Positions 48,445-59,549 of a DNA stretch of 64,000 bases are shown one piece after another. A program made the position numbers and the translations under genes. Numbering within the stretch: position 1 is the stretch's first letter; each line of letters opens with the position of its first letter. Source of the stretch: Agapetus fuscipes (taxonomy: Eukaryota > Arthropoda > Insecta > Trichoptera > Glossosomatidae); the NCBI GenBank assembly GCA_951799405.1, contig OX637345.1:2728001-2792000 (forward strand), written 5' to 3'. The notes below the pieces were generated by a model that was not told the DNA's origin, searched no databases, and was given only the letters and a program-made list of their open reading frames with translations.

Positions 48445-48640
48445 ATTCAATAGAACGCTTGCGTACAAAGCCAGAGAGCTACTGCTCGATTCTCACCGAG
48501 GGATTGTCAGGTGTGATTTCCCGTTTCAAATAAAACTTCTATGAACCCGGGTTAGTTACAAAGACGCTTGACGTTTGTCCGCCGGGAAAAACAGTGTATT
48601 TTAAATTTGTGTTGAGTCCATTCTCACGCTGCAGTTGGCC
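48445..48640 (+). mobile_element. Degenerate SINE-B head and TGACGTCA-repeat scrap
   Basis: TCAATAGAACGCTTGCGTAC, GATTCTCACCGAGGGATTGT and TGATTTCCCGTTTC are SINE-B. From 48566 GACGTTTGTCCGCCGGGAAA matches the 59.63 kb TGACGTCA-repeat end. Confidence 0.5.
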
Positions 48641-48885
48641 AGCCTTTTTGCTCAAATTAGTATATAATAAAAAAAAACCTAATAGCAGTATTTTGCAGAA
48701 GTTATGTATGGTCTGTATGGATAAAAACCAGCAGTATTTGTTCTAAGCGTGGGACCCACAAATGGCTTCTTATATCATTAAGGAAATTCAATGCTTTCAT
48801 CCTAAAACTGTGTAACGAAACCTTGGCATAGTTAGGCTTGTTTGTTTGTATGAAGCAGGGGTTTTGAAAGGTAGGGATGAATAAT

Positions 48886-49375
48886 CTAAGTTGCAAAAAT
48901 ATATTACATTTAAGATTAATATTAAATGCATTCCCGTAAGCAGACACCTATAAGTTTGCGCTTACACATGCACATATTGTGTACTTAAAGACCCCAAATA
49001 CAACATAACAGTGGCGATGCGTGCCATACAAGCCGGTTCCCATCGGCTTCCCTTTTAAAATGATGTAACAAAGTAGTTAAAAAATATAGGCACAAAGTAA
49101 AAAAATACATTTAAGAAACAATACGTATTTTTACCCCATTGAAACCATGCAGTCTACTTTATTATCATTTCTGCCTCATTTTAAACGGGAAACCGATGGA
49201 AACCGGCTTGTATGGCACCCTTCGCCACTGCAACATAAAGACCCAAATCTAAAATAAACATAAACCCTGTAACTTTTATCGACCATCCCTGAAACGAGTG
49301 ACATTGGGAAAGTGATCCATTTTTTACAGCATGCGCGGTCAGCTTCATACCAAACTATAAGACAAGGAACAATTA
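48886..49375 (-). mobile_element. RTE-1 LINE 3' end, split by a hAT MITE
   Basis: Tail ATAATCTAAGTTGCAAAAAT at the left, body resumes after 49230 with AAAGACCCAAATCTAAAATA and ends ACTATAAGACAAGGAAC. Confidence 0.8.
49009..49230. mobile_element. hAT-type MITE with perfect 8-bp target duplication
   Basis: 222 bp. Ends CAGTGGCGATGCGTGCCATA and, inverted, CAGTGGCGAAGGGTGCCATA; inverted repeats extend about 55 bp. CAACATAA stands directly on both sides (49001-49008, 49231-49238). Interior AT-rich, no ORF. It depends on a hAT transposase elsewhere. The host RTE-1 reads through once it is removed. Confidence 0.93.
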
Positions 49376-49629
49376 AGTATAGTTCTTTTTTTAATTAATT
49401 GATTATCTAAAAAAAAAATAACTGTCACTGTGTAAAACCTTAAAAAACATAAAAACAAAATTATTTTATTTATAATTAGGTACATTCTGTGAGTGCCAAG
49501 TTTTTAATTTTTTAACCTAAAGGTTCAACAAAAGCGCCAAGTCTCTGTTTCAAGCTGCAGCATCCAAGGTCGGGATAGCCATGATGATCACCGATCTTCG
49601 ATAGAAGTGGGACCAAAAGAAGAAGAAGA
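49376..49629. other. Unassigned; possible LINE 3' scrap at right
   Basis: 49550-49620 reads FQAAASKVGIAMMITDL and ends in GAAGAA repeats, resembling the end of some RTE-like LINEs. Weak. Confidence 0.3.
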
Positions 49630-49800
49630 AGGAACATACAAGTGAAAAAAAACCGGCCGGATTGCTATGGAAAAGGCAAAAAAAAAGATATTGGTTACTA
49701 CGGACGGCATCGGTAGTCCCATATAAATCTGACTGACTGAGTTGACATAGGCACAATTGTGACGTCACCCGGCCGGATTGCTAGGAAAAAGGAAAAAAAA
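49630..49800 (+). repeat. TGACGTCA dispersed repeat, two units
   Basis: CGGCCGGATTGCTATGGAAA (49654) and CGTCACCCGGCCGGATTGCT (49761) show the core twice, with GACGGCATCGGTAGTCCCAT between. Confidence 0.5.
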
Positions 49801-49812
49801 TGTTGATTGTTT

Positions 49813-49850
49813 CTGATGATGCCTTTTGAGGCGAAAACGTTTAAGCATAT
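49813..49850 (+). repeat. CTGATGA-hairpin-CGAAAACG motif
   Basis: CTGATGATGCCTTTTGAGGC followed by GAAAACG: GCC pairs with GGC (extended TGCC/GGC). Same layout as the CTGAAGAC repeats but different flanks. Confidence 0.5.
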
Positions 49851-50158
49851 AAAATAAAAAAATATTAAGTGAATTGAAACAGTGTATTCTTTAACAAAAA
49901 AAATAAAATGTTGTTGTTTGCCAAGGACGTCAAGGCGTTTGCTCGATGAGAAAAAGGTTTTAAATTCTAAAAAAGTCCGAGCCCATTGACGACCCCTGGC
50001 GCAGGCCATATACCATACAATCACCTGATTATTAACGCCCATTTGCTTCTAGAACAATGGCAGAAGAAGAAGAAGCAGAACACTCGTTAATTACGTAGGA
50101 AATCGTTAATCATTGAGTTTCTACGTTCTGGTAAAACCTGACAATCATAATTCGACAA
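49851..50158. other. No gene or known repeat seen
   Basis: AT-rich; GAAGAAGAAG simple run near 50062. Confidence 0.4.
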
Positions 50159-50482
50159 AGTCCGGTCGATAGCTCAGCTGGTAGAGTGCTTGCATTCCAT
50201 GCCGTGAGGTCGGGTTCGAACCCCACCGAGGGTGTCAGAAATGATTTCCCATTTCGGTGTTTATTTCAAATCCCAAAATAAAATACCAAGGTGTACTCAG
50301 CCTTCACAAGATATAAGAACCAGATCCCCCAGGAGCTGAGAAACCCCCACTTCACCTGAAAATGGTTGGAGTGAATCCGATCCCCTTACTCGTAAAAATG
50401 AATAAGTCCCGAATCGCCATATGCAACTTCTTCGAGGATAACGAAGGCAAGAAGTTAAACTATATTGTAGCTTAGTTGCGTT
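50159..50482 (+). mobile_element. SINE-B, complete
   Basis: TCCGGTCGATAGCTCAGCTG head, GGGTTCGAACCCC, complete body with CAAATCCCAAAATAAAATAC, end TTGTAGCTTAGTTGCG. Confidence 0.85.
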
Positions 50483-50537
50483 CTTTTATGGTCGAGGGTA
50501 TAAGTGTATGTTCATACAAGGTTTGTTATATTTTTTT

Positions 50538-50655
50538 TAAGTACAGTTACAGAAATGTGTAATCGTGCACTCATACCAACGTGTCTGCTTGTGGTTATGC
50601 ATTGAATTTGAATCTTACATGCCAATATATACTTGCAACTAAGATAATAGATCAT
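50538..50655 (+). mobile_element. RTE-1 LINE 3' end, old copy
   Basis: CCAACGTGTCTGCTTGTGGT to TACTTGCAACTAAGATAATAG. Confidence 0.65.
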
Positions 50656-50949
50656 AGCGTGTCTCGAGCTGCACTCTGAGCACTAGAATGCGTCACACTT
50701 GGCACATAAACTCTACTAATTAAAAAATATATCATGCCCGTTGTATGCCGCGGCATGTGGACTCACATTGGAGTTATTTCGGCGTGAGACTGTCATTCAA
50801 AATGTCATTAACGTAGGTAGGTACGGTGACAGTTATAACGGCACAGTGATAAAACAACACATGACATAACGACACATGACAGAACATCACATGAAAAAGC
50901 CTGACATGAGATTAGGTACATCAAGTACTGTCTTCCTACTGCCTTACTG

Positions 50950-51205
50950 AATTCCTTGACTTATAGGTTGGTATGAGGCTGACCACCCATACTGTAAAAA
51001 ATGGTTCACTTTGCCAATGTCACCCCTGTTTCAGGGAATGTCGGCAAGAGTTGCAGGGCAGGGCTTATGTTCATTTGATTTTGGATTTTATTTGTAAGTA
51101 CACAATCAGCATTTGTAAGCGCGAACTACACGTGTTTGTTTGTGGGCATACATCTGAGAGCTTTGAATGAATATATCCTTGCAACTTAGATTTTAGATAG
51201 ATTAT
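50950..51205 (+). mobile_element. RTE-1 LINE 3' end, variant subfamily
   Basis: TTCCTTGACTTATAGG start; 3' part TGTGGGCATACATCTGAGAG and TATCCTTGCAACTTAGATT. Confidence 0.85.
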
Positions 51206-51639
51206 AGATATGACAAAACCTCACATGACATTAAAACAGAACATACCATAAACGGCACATGAAAAAACATCACATGACAAAACAAAAAAACTACACAAAC
51301 ATTTATTTTGCCTATTATTATGAGTCCTTGATTAGTAGATAAGCGTGGGGCTGCCTACCACACCTGTAAAATTAATGCACACTATGCCGTTGTCACTTCT
51401 AGTTTTGGGGTATTTTAATACGTGATGTTTTTTCCTAAAATGCTGTTTACGGTATCTGATAGTTTGTCATGTTTTTGTTGTTCTCTGGTGATGTTTTGTC
51501 ATTGTGATGTAACTTACAAAAGTTGGTCAGAACCGGAACCCAACAGAGTGTTATTTAAAATCGTCGAGCCATTAAATTTTTTCACTTATGGCTATCATTG
51601 CTTGCTTGTGTTCTGAACCACCTTGTCTTGTTTTACACT

Positions 51640-51745
51640 GGAGAGAGTGTTAGCCTCACGGGAGGGCCTTCTGCCACTTGCATCTATATAATGTTTTGCA
51701 TGCGAGTCCTGTGACACATCCCCGGATGAGATGGATATACAGGGC
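51640..51745 (+). repeat. Dispersed repeat I
   Basis: CTCACGGGAGGGCCTTCTGC, CTATATAATGTTTTGCATGC, CCTGTGACACATCCCCGGAT; partner of 33595-33750. Confidence 0.45.
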
Positions 51746-52246
51746 GTGGGTCAGAGGAGGGAGAACATGCCCTGTGATGTTTTGTCATAGTGATGTTTTT
51801 TCATGTGCCGTTCATGGTATGTGATGTTTTGTCATGTGTTTTTTTGTCTTGCGATGTACTTTCTTGTGATGTTTTGTCATTGTAATGTTTTTTATTGTTA
51901 TGTATTATCATTGTGATGTGATGATGATGAGGATGATTTTTACACGCCGTTTCGTGACTGCTGTCACTGCAAGGGCGCTAAATGATGTTGTGCGAAGTTT
52001 TGTCATGCGATGTTCTGTTATGTGTTGTTTTGTCACAGTACCTTTATACCATGGAACCGGTACCTACCTATCTGAAACGCCATGGCTCGTGGCTTTGTCT
52101 TTCACACAATTATGACTGTCATCAGGTTGCCAACGGTAAATGCTCCACCTTTGCGACGAATTAAAGTGTCACTTAACCCTCAAAAGTCCAAGATTATTAA
52201 AATTTACAAAATTAATTGTGTAAAAAGTTATTGTGATTAAAGCATG

Positions 52247-52335
52247 CCTTGACTTATAGGTATGTATGAGGCTGACCACCCATAATGTAAAAAAATGGTT
52301 CACTTTGCCAATGTCACCCAGGGAAGGACGGCAAG
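52247..52335 (+). mobile_element. RTE-1 LINE 3' end, 5' part only
   Basis: TTGACTTATAGGTATGTATG to CACCCAGGGAAGGACGGC, then an FB array begins abruptly. Confidence 0.7.
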
Positions 52336-52932
52336 AACACACACGACAGAACGACACATGACAGAACGAAACGTGTCAGAACGACACCTGACAGAACGAC
52401 ACGTGACAAAGCGATACATGACAGAGCATCACAATGATAGTACATCAGATGACAAAACATCACTATGACAAACAACACAGAAAATACATCACTAAGACAA
52501 AACATACCATAAACGGTACATGAAATGGTTTTGTCTTGTGATGTTTTGTCCTGTGATTTATTTAATTATTTATTTACAATAACAATACATTTAACTTAAC
52601 AGTACAAAGACCATAACGTTAAACATCATAGCATAGAACTATACATATTTAACTTAACATATAACATAATATATTTAACTCAACAGTAGAAGGACCACAA
52701 CGTTAAACATCATAGTATAAATATTACTCAAGCATACGTCTTTCTAACAAAACCTTCCACTCACGCATCAAATCATTCATTCCGGAATAAAATATATCCT
52801 GCATATTCGGCGATGATGACATCAGATCATTGATCAGCGCGTGCGCACGAGAAACAAATGAGTTACGGAGGAGATTAGTTCGGCCTACTGTACTGTCATT
52901 GTGTCGTTCTGTCATGTGTCGTTCTTTCACCG
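52336..52932. mobile_element. Foldback-like locus FB5b
   Basis: Left array 52336-52520 (CAGAACGACACATGACAGAA). Right end, inverted, 52891-52932 (minus strand AAGGGCACGGTGAAAGAACG). The loop encodes a minus ORF with RTNLLRNSFVSRAHALINDL and MNDLMREWKVLLERRMLE that may be a LINE C-terminus; no family assigned. Confidence 0.5.
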
Positions 52933-52966
52933 TGCCCTTCTATCCTGTACCAGTTATAATATATAT

Positions 52967-53420
52967 ACAAGGATAATTTATTTATAAGGTACACATAATA
53001 AAAGAGCGCCGTTTTTGTGTGTGTCACACCTCAAGGGCCCTCTCAAATCATGGATAAGATTTTAAGTAAAGATGCGTCTTTCGTGCTCCTTTAAAGACAC
53101 CAACAATTTCTGCCTTCCTCACATTAGGTGGTAGTCTGTTCCACTCCATTGGTCCCGCAAACCGGAAAGCACGGTCCCCAAAATTAGTGCGTGTCTGACG
53201 TGACGGCTGGACTAAGTCAACCACCCCACACTCCGCAGATCTGAGAGTTTGGCGTCTCAAATCTACCTCAACACGTGAGAACATGTCAGACAAGTATGAA
53301 GGAGCCATACCATTGACAGCTTTGTAAACTATCAGACAAACACGGTAGACCACCCTCTCCGGAAAACGAAGCCAATGCAGTTTTTTCAACAATGGAGTGA
53401 TATGGTTATGTCAGGGTTAA
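52967..53420 (-). pseudogene. L2-group LINE polyprotein C-terminus and 3' UTR
   Basis: Open minus frame ending TAA near 53048: LKKLHWLRFPERVVYRVCLI, VYKAVNGMAPSYLSDMFSRV, TLRSAECGVVDLVQPSRQTR, NFGDRAFRFAGPMEWNRLPP, then FKGARKTHLYLKSYP. Same group as 44.8 kb but a different lineage. The UTR carries GAGGGCCCTTGAGGTGTGAC, ACACACAAAAACGGCGCTC and TAAATTATCC with an AT tail. That is the module found at the end of SINE-A1. 5'-truncated. Confidence 0.8.
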
Positions 53421-54715
53421 GCGTATTTTCATCAGTGACTGGGTCACACAAGTCAACTGGTTAATCGTCCCTATTCCCGCTGACCTTACAGCCGAGGCGG
53501 ACATGCCTCACACTCAGGGACCCTTGACTCAGCGTCATTTCAACTTGTTATGCATTCGCCATCTTAGTTGTGATCAAATTAATCTATCAATACTTATAAA
53601 ACCAATGTATTTATGTTTGTTATCCATGGACTTGTAGTGATGCATAGGTAGGTACATGCAATTCATAAACCTTTACCAAAGATCGGGCATCAAAAGGTCC
53701 ATCCAGCCTTACAGCAATTGGGTATTTAGTCGCCGTGTCCGAACTAGGCTTAGGTAATAGCTTAAATACGAGTACAAAAAAAAGGAATAGAACAAAACCT
53801 TCCGTTCTTTATATGACCTCATTCCCTTTTCCACAATAATCCCAAACCACTCAACCGATTATCATTAGTTCACGAAACATGTAGGTAAAATATTTTCGGA
53901 ATGGTTCATGCAAAATTTGGTGCCGATGGAATCAAACACCTATTACTTATTTCCTATTTGCTATTTTCAATTTTGCAACCAACCAACAGAAGGATACCAT
54001 ATTTAGGTACATCTTTTTATAATGTCTGAAGTTGTTCGTTCGCAGGATAGTTAATAAGAGTATTTTCTTTTTTTGTAACTTTCAATCTGTGCTTTCAACC
54101 ATCCAAGCTGTTGCATTTTTCAAATAGGTATTTCACACACAATAATATTATAATTATCAATTCCCCATTTCCTTTGAATCATGGTAACACTTAAAACTTG
54201 AGCAACATAAAATAGTGCTGCCCACAGGCCATAAATTTCCATTTTATTGGATTACAATCGACACACTTGCGCGGAATAAAATGGCGATAATGATCTACGA
54301 TTTTCCGTACACCCATAATGCTCTCTTGCCTCATTTCTGTGTTGAACGCTGACTACTCTGCATCCGGTGGGAAAAAACTTACGAAATTATGTAGTAAACA
54401 TGTTGAATAATGTATTCATAACTTGGTATTGTAATGCTTATAATATACACAGACTATAATCACGTATAAAGCAATTCAAAGCATGCACAGATTTCACAAC
54501 ACAAATGTGAAAAAGGTACCTAATGCAAATTATTGTCATTCAAAATGTAACATTGGTTAACCGCTTTTCTCATGGTCCGTTTTCGGTCCATGTATGGGAT
54601 CGCTGGGCAAACTATGCCAGGACGTGTGAAAGCTAACATACATCCTCATATTACTAAGTGAATTCCAATTAGGCACCTGACCGGATCATGTGAAAAAGGA
54701 TATGGTGTAATCATT
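53421..54715. other. Mostly unassigned; one SINE-A fragment
   Basis: 53655-53733 (AATTCATAAACCTTTACCAA to GCCTTACAGCAATTGGGT) is a SINE-A body piece. The remaining 1.2 kb shows no family match and no convincing exon. Confidence 0.4.
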
Positions 54716-55180
54716 GTTTTTCGCTTTTTTTGTGGGCTTCATCATCATCGTCATTGGCTCGACGACCCGGGGTGGGTCTTGGCCTCCCTCATCAACCGCA
54801 TCCAGCGCTGTCTGTCCAACGTCTTCCTCCTTCAGTCCCATATTCTCACTGCACGGCAATCCGTCACCACTCCATCCAGCCATCTTGTTCGTGGTCTTCC
54901 CACTGTTCTGCGTCTTTCTGAGTTCGTCTTCACAATCGTCTTCTCCAGGCTCCGATGGTCCATTCGCTGAATGTGTCCCAGCCAATGCAGTCTGTTGACC
55001 TTAATTGCGCGGACTACATCAGCGTCTTGCTACAGCTCATACAATTCGGAGTTATATCTTCTTTGCCATATATTGCTGTCATTTATTGGACCATAAATAC
55101 GTCGAAGTATTTTTCTTTCGAATACGTTGAGAGAGCATTGGTCCAGTTTGGTCAGTGTCCAGGTTTCGGAGGCATATTTT
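54716..55180 (-). pseudogene. RTE-like LINE C-terminal remnant
   Basis: Minus-strand frames give LHWLGHIQRMDHRSLEKTIV, then GRPRTRWLDGVVTDCRAV and, after a stop, DDDDEAHKK. WLGHIxRM...GRPRTRW is the RTE-type closing motif. Upstream SKEKYFDVF traces reach about 55140. Several stops; dead copy of yet another lineage. Confidence 0.65.
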
Positions 55181-56710
55181 GATGGGTGTGTGTCATCTTA
55201 TTTATCTTAAGTAGATATTACAAACACACCCTTCTAGCCTGAAAAACCTCTACGAAGCCACGTTAGAACCTGTGAAATGGATGAACCCCCGCTTGTGACG
55301 CAGCCCAATGGCTAAAATATTCACTAGTTTTACCAGTCATATGTAAAGTACCTAAGTAAATAAAACTATCACTGATGAAAAGATAATGTGAAAATAACAA
55401 GGGGTCAGTGTTATTCTTCCGTATCAAGGTAATCATTCGACTGATGCATTTCGCAATTTCACGTAGGTAATATTAACTCTAACCGGAAGTCTTTTCTACA
55501 AGTGACCCAACTAGCAGTGAAAAGGTTTTTATTTTAAAAATTAAGAACCCGGTTTGTTAAGGGAGCTACGGGAAAGTTTGTACAAGTGACGATCCATGCT
55601 AACGACATCGTTTTTGAAATCATGACTCAGAAATAGCGAAAGAATACCAATTCATCGTTTAGTTGATTTTCAGATGACATTCAATGTTGGATACGGCTGG
55701 ATAAAAACGAGGATGGTGATGTGCATCTATAAATAAGTAATGAATTACACTGTTAGTAAAAAGTATAAATGCATCAGCAAAAATGTGCCAAAAAAACAAG
55801 AGCTGAAAAAACAATAACTGAAATGTTTTCACCGACCATCAAAGATGCAATATGAGATAAAAAAAAAGAAATTTTAGGAATTGCTGCTGATCTATAGGAA
55901 TCGGATGAATAAAAACAGATAGTAGGTAGGTATTTAAGAAAAATAACTCTACCTGGAAGGCAGCCTAAGCATTAGCAATTGAAAATGAAGTCGGAAAGTT
56001 TTTAACCCAAATGTCCAAAATTTGAGTTTTGCTAGCCTTACGCGTGTATGTTATTTGGGCTCTTAGCAACTAGTAAAAAAGTAGCAGTTAGCCCTTGTCA
56101 GCCCTACAAGCAACCCTAATCTCGTCACAACTATTTTGACGTTGTTAATAGTGCAGACCGCAATATACCAGGGAAATTCTGAAGCAACAAAACAAAGATC
56201 TACTTACTCCAGAAAAACAGTATTATTATTTATGACTCATGCGCAGAAGGATCTCATTATTAAACGCCGTAACCTTACGTGAAGAATGGCGTACGGCAGG
56301 AAAAAAGTGAATCAACGGAATTGGGTCGAATAATTATCATCGTACGCGATAACAAAACCTGTTATGGTGGCTGCAGGCGGCCGTACCTAGCGCTGGAGTG
56401 TGGGTTTGTATAGTTTGTGTACTCTTGCACGTTTTCTTAGGAATAACGGTTTTAAAATCGACAACGATCAAGGCGTGACAGCTGTGTTGCCCGATAGAGA
56501 CAAAGCGCGGCAAATTAATCCAACATGGCGGCAATGAAAAGTGACAGTTGTCCATAAAAAATCTCATTATTTCACAACAATTTACACATAAAGTTAGTGT
56601 AGCCCAATGGAATATACTCCTCTTCATTTTGACTTGCACCTACGATTCTTACTTTAAGCAAGGTGATGTGGATATTTGATCATCATCATACATATGTCCC
56701 TACATGTGCG
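55181..56710. other. Long stretch without recognised repeats
   Basis: 1.5 kb. A 100-codon minus ORF (56337-56639) spans a GC-richer block with CCAACATGGCGGCAATG and AAGTGACAGTTG on the plus strand. The block could be a promoter or first exon on either strand, but nothing identifies a product. Confidence 0.35.
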
Positions 56711-57405
56711 AATCTAATCTAATCTAATCTAAGCTGCAAAGATATATATCATTTAAGATTTATATTAAATGCATTCCCACAAGCAGATATGTATAATTTC
56801 GCGCTAACACATGCCGCATGTGGACCTACAATATAAAAACCCAATCTCAAATGAACATAAGCCTTGCAACTCTTGCCGTCCTTCCCTGAAACAGGGGTGA
56901 CATTGGCAAAGTGAACCATTTTTTTTTACAGTATGGGTGGTCAGCCGCGTAACAACCTATAAGTCAAGGAACATACATGACAAATTACATTTTTAAAATC
57001 AATAATTAACAATATATACATTGACATAAAAAACTAAATCACAAAACCAATTTTACTTTAACAAACCCCAGCCGCCAACATCACAGATCAACCGCCATTT
57101 CTTTCTATCCTTACATACTTCTTTCATTTCCTCCAGAGTCATAACCTTCTTCATACAAGCTCTTTTTTTATTATGACTCTGGATATTCCATTCATTCGCA
57201 ATTTCGGATATTTGGTCCATCCATACCTTTCTCGGTCTTCCTCTACCACGACATCCATCTATTCTACCAACATATACTTTCTTCGTCAGTCTTTCCTCAT
57301 TCATTCTCTCCATATGCCCAAACCATCTTAACAAACTTCTTTTAATCTTCACTTTCACACTTTCTCTTGCACCACATTCTTCTCTTACAAAAATCATCAT
57401 GCGAA
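56711..57405 (-). mobile_element. RTE-1 LINE: reverse-transcriptase C-terminus plus 3' UTR and tail
   Basis: Reference copy that identifies the family. The minus frame 57400-57053 encodes 115 residues: LLRWFGHMERMNEERLTKKV, then GCRGRGRPRKVWMDQISEIA, NEWNIQSHNKKRACMKKVMT and LEEMKEVCKDRKKWRLICDV. These are the closing motifs of RTE-like endonuclease-reverse transcriptases. The polymerase and endonuclease core are cut off. After the stop comes the UTR found dozens of times in this window, ending CAGCTTAGATTAGATTAGAT. It shows that the ubiquitous 240-bp repeat is a LINE 3' end, not a SINE. Confidence 0.85.
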
Positions 57406-57554
57406 GATATGAAATTTCCTTTAATCAAATTGTGGAACTGTATAGTATACCTAAACGGTGGTATTCTAGGACATCTTTAAAAAAATGTAGTAACATAGGA
57501 ATATAGTCCTTGAAGAAGGTACAGAAAATACATTTCTCTCATTTTAGAAGCAAT

Positions 57555-57690
57555 TCTAGATTCACAGTGAATGTAAAAGAAGGAAATGTATGAAAAAAGG
57601 GATGGATACTCACAAATGAATTGGAAGAGGTATGCAAGGATAGGAAGAAATGGAGGAAACTCTGCAGAGGCTCTGGCCACATTTACATAG
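57555..57690 (+). mobile_element. RTE-2 LINE coding-end fragment
   Basis: AATGTAAAAGAAGGAAATGT to CTCTGCAGAGGCTCTGGCCA; the very tail is missing. Confidence 0.65.
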
Positions 57691-58232
57691 CTCTGGTAAA
57701 GTTCCAATTAGAGTTGCCTTGATTGCCGTCTTTAACTCTTTAAAAATAATATAATGATAATTATTTATCACCATTCATTGTGAAGAGCTGAAAAAAACAT
57801 TTCTACGTCTTCAATTTCTTTTACCATTTTTAGGAATCCCATATAGTTTAAAGTAAAGCAAATTTCTTTATTATTTGAACGCATTTTTACAAATCTAGGT
57901 CAAAACAAAATGAAAAAGTCAAAAAGATAAAATCATCATTTTAAGATAAAATATTAAAATGAATAAAAACATTTATTGCTTTTTAAATGCGTTTTACAAA
58001 GGCGTTACGAAACGTTCATCAAAAAACTATTTTCCATTCAAAATAATTTCACGGTGAAATTGTGTAATCGATATTTTTATGATTTTATAAACAGGTTTTT
58101 TGGCTTCCTACCGTTCCATCCGTAGTCTACATACTTCATATACTTCATACTTACTTAATACTTCAACCTTAAAATTGGAGATTCCTAGCTGAACATACAA
58201 AAAACTAATTACATAGTATTTAAAAAAAAATA
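57691..58232. other. No gene or known repeat seen
   Basis: Very AT-rich single-copy-looking DNA. Confidence 0.5.
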
Positions 58233-58556
58233 CTTTTTTTTTTTTAAGAAACCCTGTGCGGGAGACTCCCTAGATTCTAGAGACTCTAGGGGTCTATAAC
58301 ACTTGTTGTAGTGCCGCAGAGGTGTACGAGCTTGGTCGTCGCTACAAAGCGCCAATACTCAAGCTAGACCCAGTTGCTGTAAGGCTGGATGGACCTTTGG
58401 TGACCGGTCATTGGTAAAGGTTTATGAATTTTTCAACCCAGCAAAGAGCAAATTTGAAAGTATAAATGGTATATTTTTTGTGCTCCGCCGGGATTTGAAC
58501 CCTCAACCTTCCCATTCAGAGTCCGCGGTGTTACCACTGAGCTACGGACCGGTCCA
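58233..58556 (-). mobile_element. SINE-A2, complete
   Basis: Minus strand: GACCGGTCCGTAGCTCAGTG, GGGTTCAAATCCC, body to AAGCTCGTACACCTCTGCGG and the LINE-J tail ending in about 13 A. The best full SINE-A2. Confidence 0.9.
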
Positions 58557-58584
58557 AACGTTTTGCTAAGGTGACAATTTTATT

Positions 58585-58715
58585 TCATTCGGCCAGCCAC
58601 ACATGTTTATCCAGCCTTATAGCAATTGGTTCGTATTTGAGTTGGCGCTTTTAAATGGCTTTCGATGTGTGATTCGCACATAAACAGTGGTCGCCAAATA
58701 AATCAACCTAATTTT
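58585..58715 (+). mobile_element. SINE-A1 3' half, old
   Basis: TTTATCCAGCCTTATAGCAA to CGCCAAATAAATCAACCTAA. Confidence 0.6.
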
Positions 58716-58754
58716 TTACTTAACAATTTTTTTAAGGGTCAAGCATTATTTTTT

Positions 58755-58825
58755 AATGCAGCGTGTGTACGCGCAAACTTACACGTGTGATAGAAATTTG
58801 TAAATATTTGCAACTATGATAAACA
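58755..58825 (+). mobile_element. RTE-1 3' end scrap
   Basis: GTGTACGCGCAAACTTACAC to ATTTGCAACTATGATAAAC. Confidence 0.5.
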
Positions 58826-58959
58826 TTATTAAAGATTTCTTCTATAAAATTGTAATTATGAGTTTCAAAATTTGCGTAGTATCAAAACGATGATATAAAA
58901 TCTTCCTATGGTAAAAAAAATATGCTATAAAGTTGCGTAGTAATTTCTCCCCACTCTGG

Positions 58960-59229
58960 CAACATTCCGTCAGTGTGTTTTTGACGTTTGAGCCGTGCGG
59001 TTGGTACGAGCGCGACGTTCCATTTTCAATTTCGCGGAATACCTTTTTACGTTTTTGAAACGATCGACTTCGAATCAAAAAAAGCAAATAAACTTAAATA
59101 TTAAAAAATAAACATTTTTAACTTGTGTCATGTGCTTTAAATGAAAAAAAGTGTCAGTGACATGATTAGAAAACATAAAGAACAAAATAAAAAGTGGTTT
59201 TAATTGGTTATTTAAGTGTTTAAATAAAA
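58960..59229 (+). promoter_or_regulatory. Candidate promoter and 5' non-coding exon
   Basis: An arthropod initiator-like CGTCAGTGTG (58969) is followed by CG-bearing GAGCCGTGCGGTTGGTACGA and CGCGACGTTCC, unusual in this AT-rich stretch. A consensus donor AAAAA|GTAAGTG follows at 59230. Repeats are absent. No coding capacity. This is weak, as nothing downstream could be joined to it. Confidence 0.25.
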
Positions 59230-59549
59230 AGTAAGTGAACGGTATTTTTTTTTGTGTACTATTGTGCAATCTTTAATTTGAATATGAAATTATTTTGCTT
59301 CATTGACCATCTGTTGATGAAAGAAATATTACGGTATGTAATTTCAAAGCTTGTGTAATAAACCAGTAAGTAAATTAATGAATATTATTTAGAATTCTAA
59401 GAATGCAGTCTGCTACATAGTAATACATCATTTTTAGATCATATTTCATTTGTGTACAAGAATCCTTTTACGGCAGTCCAGCGAAAGGGTTTTGCAAATC
59501 CTGGAATAGAGAATGATCTCTAAATAAATAGCATAGATCTAAAAAAATG
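59230..59549. other. No gene or known repeat seen
   Basis: If the preceding exon is real this would be its intron. Confidence 0.4.

Larger units (their letters stand above)
50832..52049. mobile_element. Foldback-like locus FB5a
   Basis: Left end TTATAACGGCACAGTGATAA matches the FB1 terminus. Left arrays 50840-50912 and 51210-51300 (ACATCACATGACAAAAC). Right arrays, inverted, 51420-51545 and 51775-52049 (GATGTTTTGTCATG), closing TTTTGTCACAGTACCTTTAT. Cargo includes RTE-1 and repeat I. Confidence 0.5.

Noticed and set aside
52724..52930. Minus ORF with ALINDLMSSSPNM as a host exon
   Set aside because: It lies in the loop of a foldback-like locus and its first residues come from the array; a LINE end is more likely, but neither is shown.
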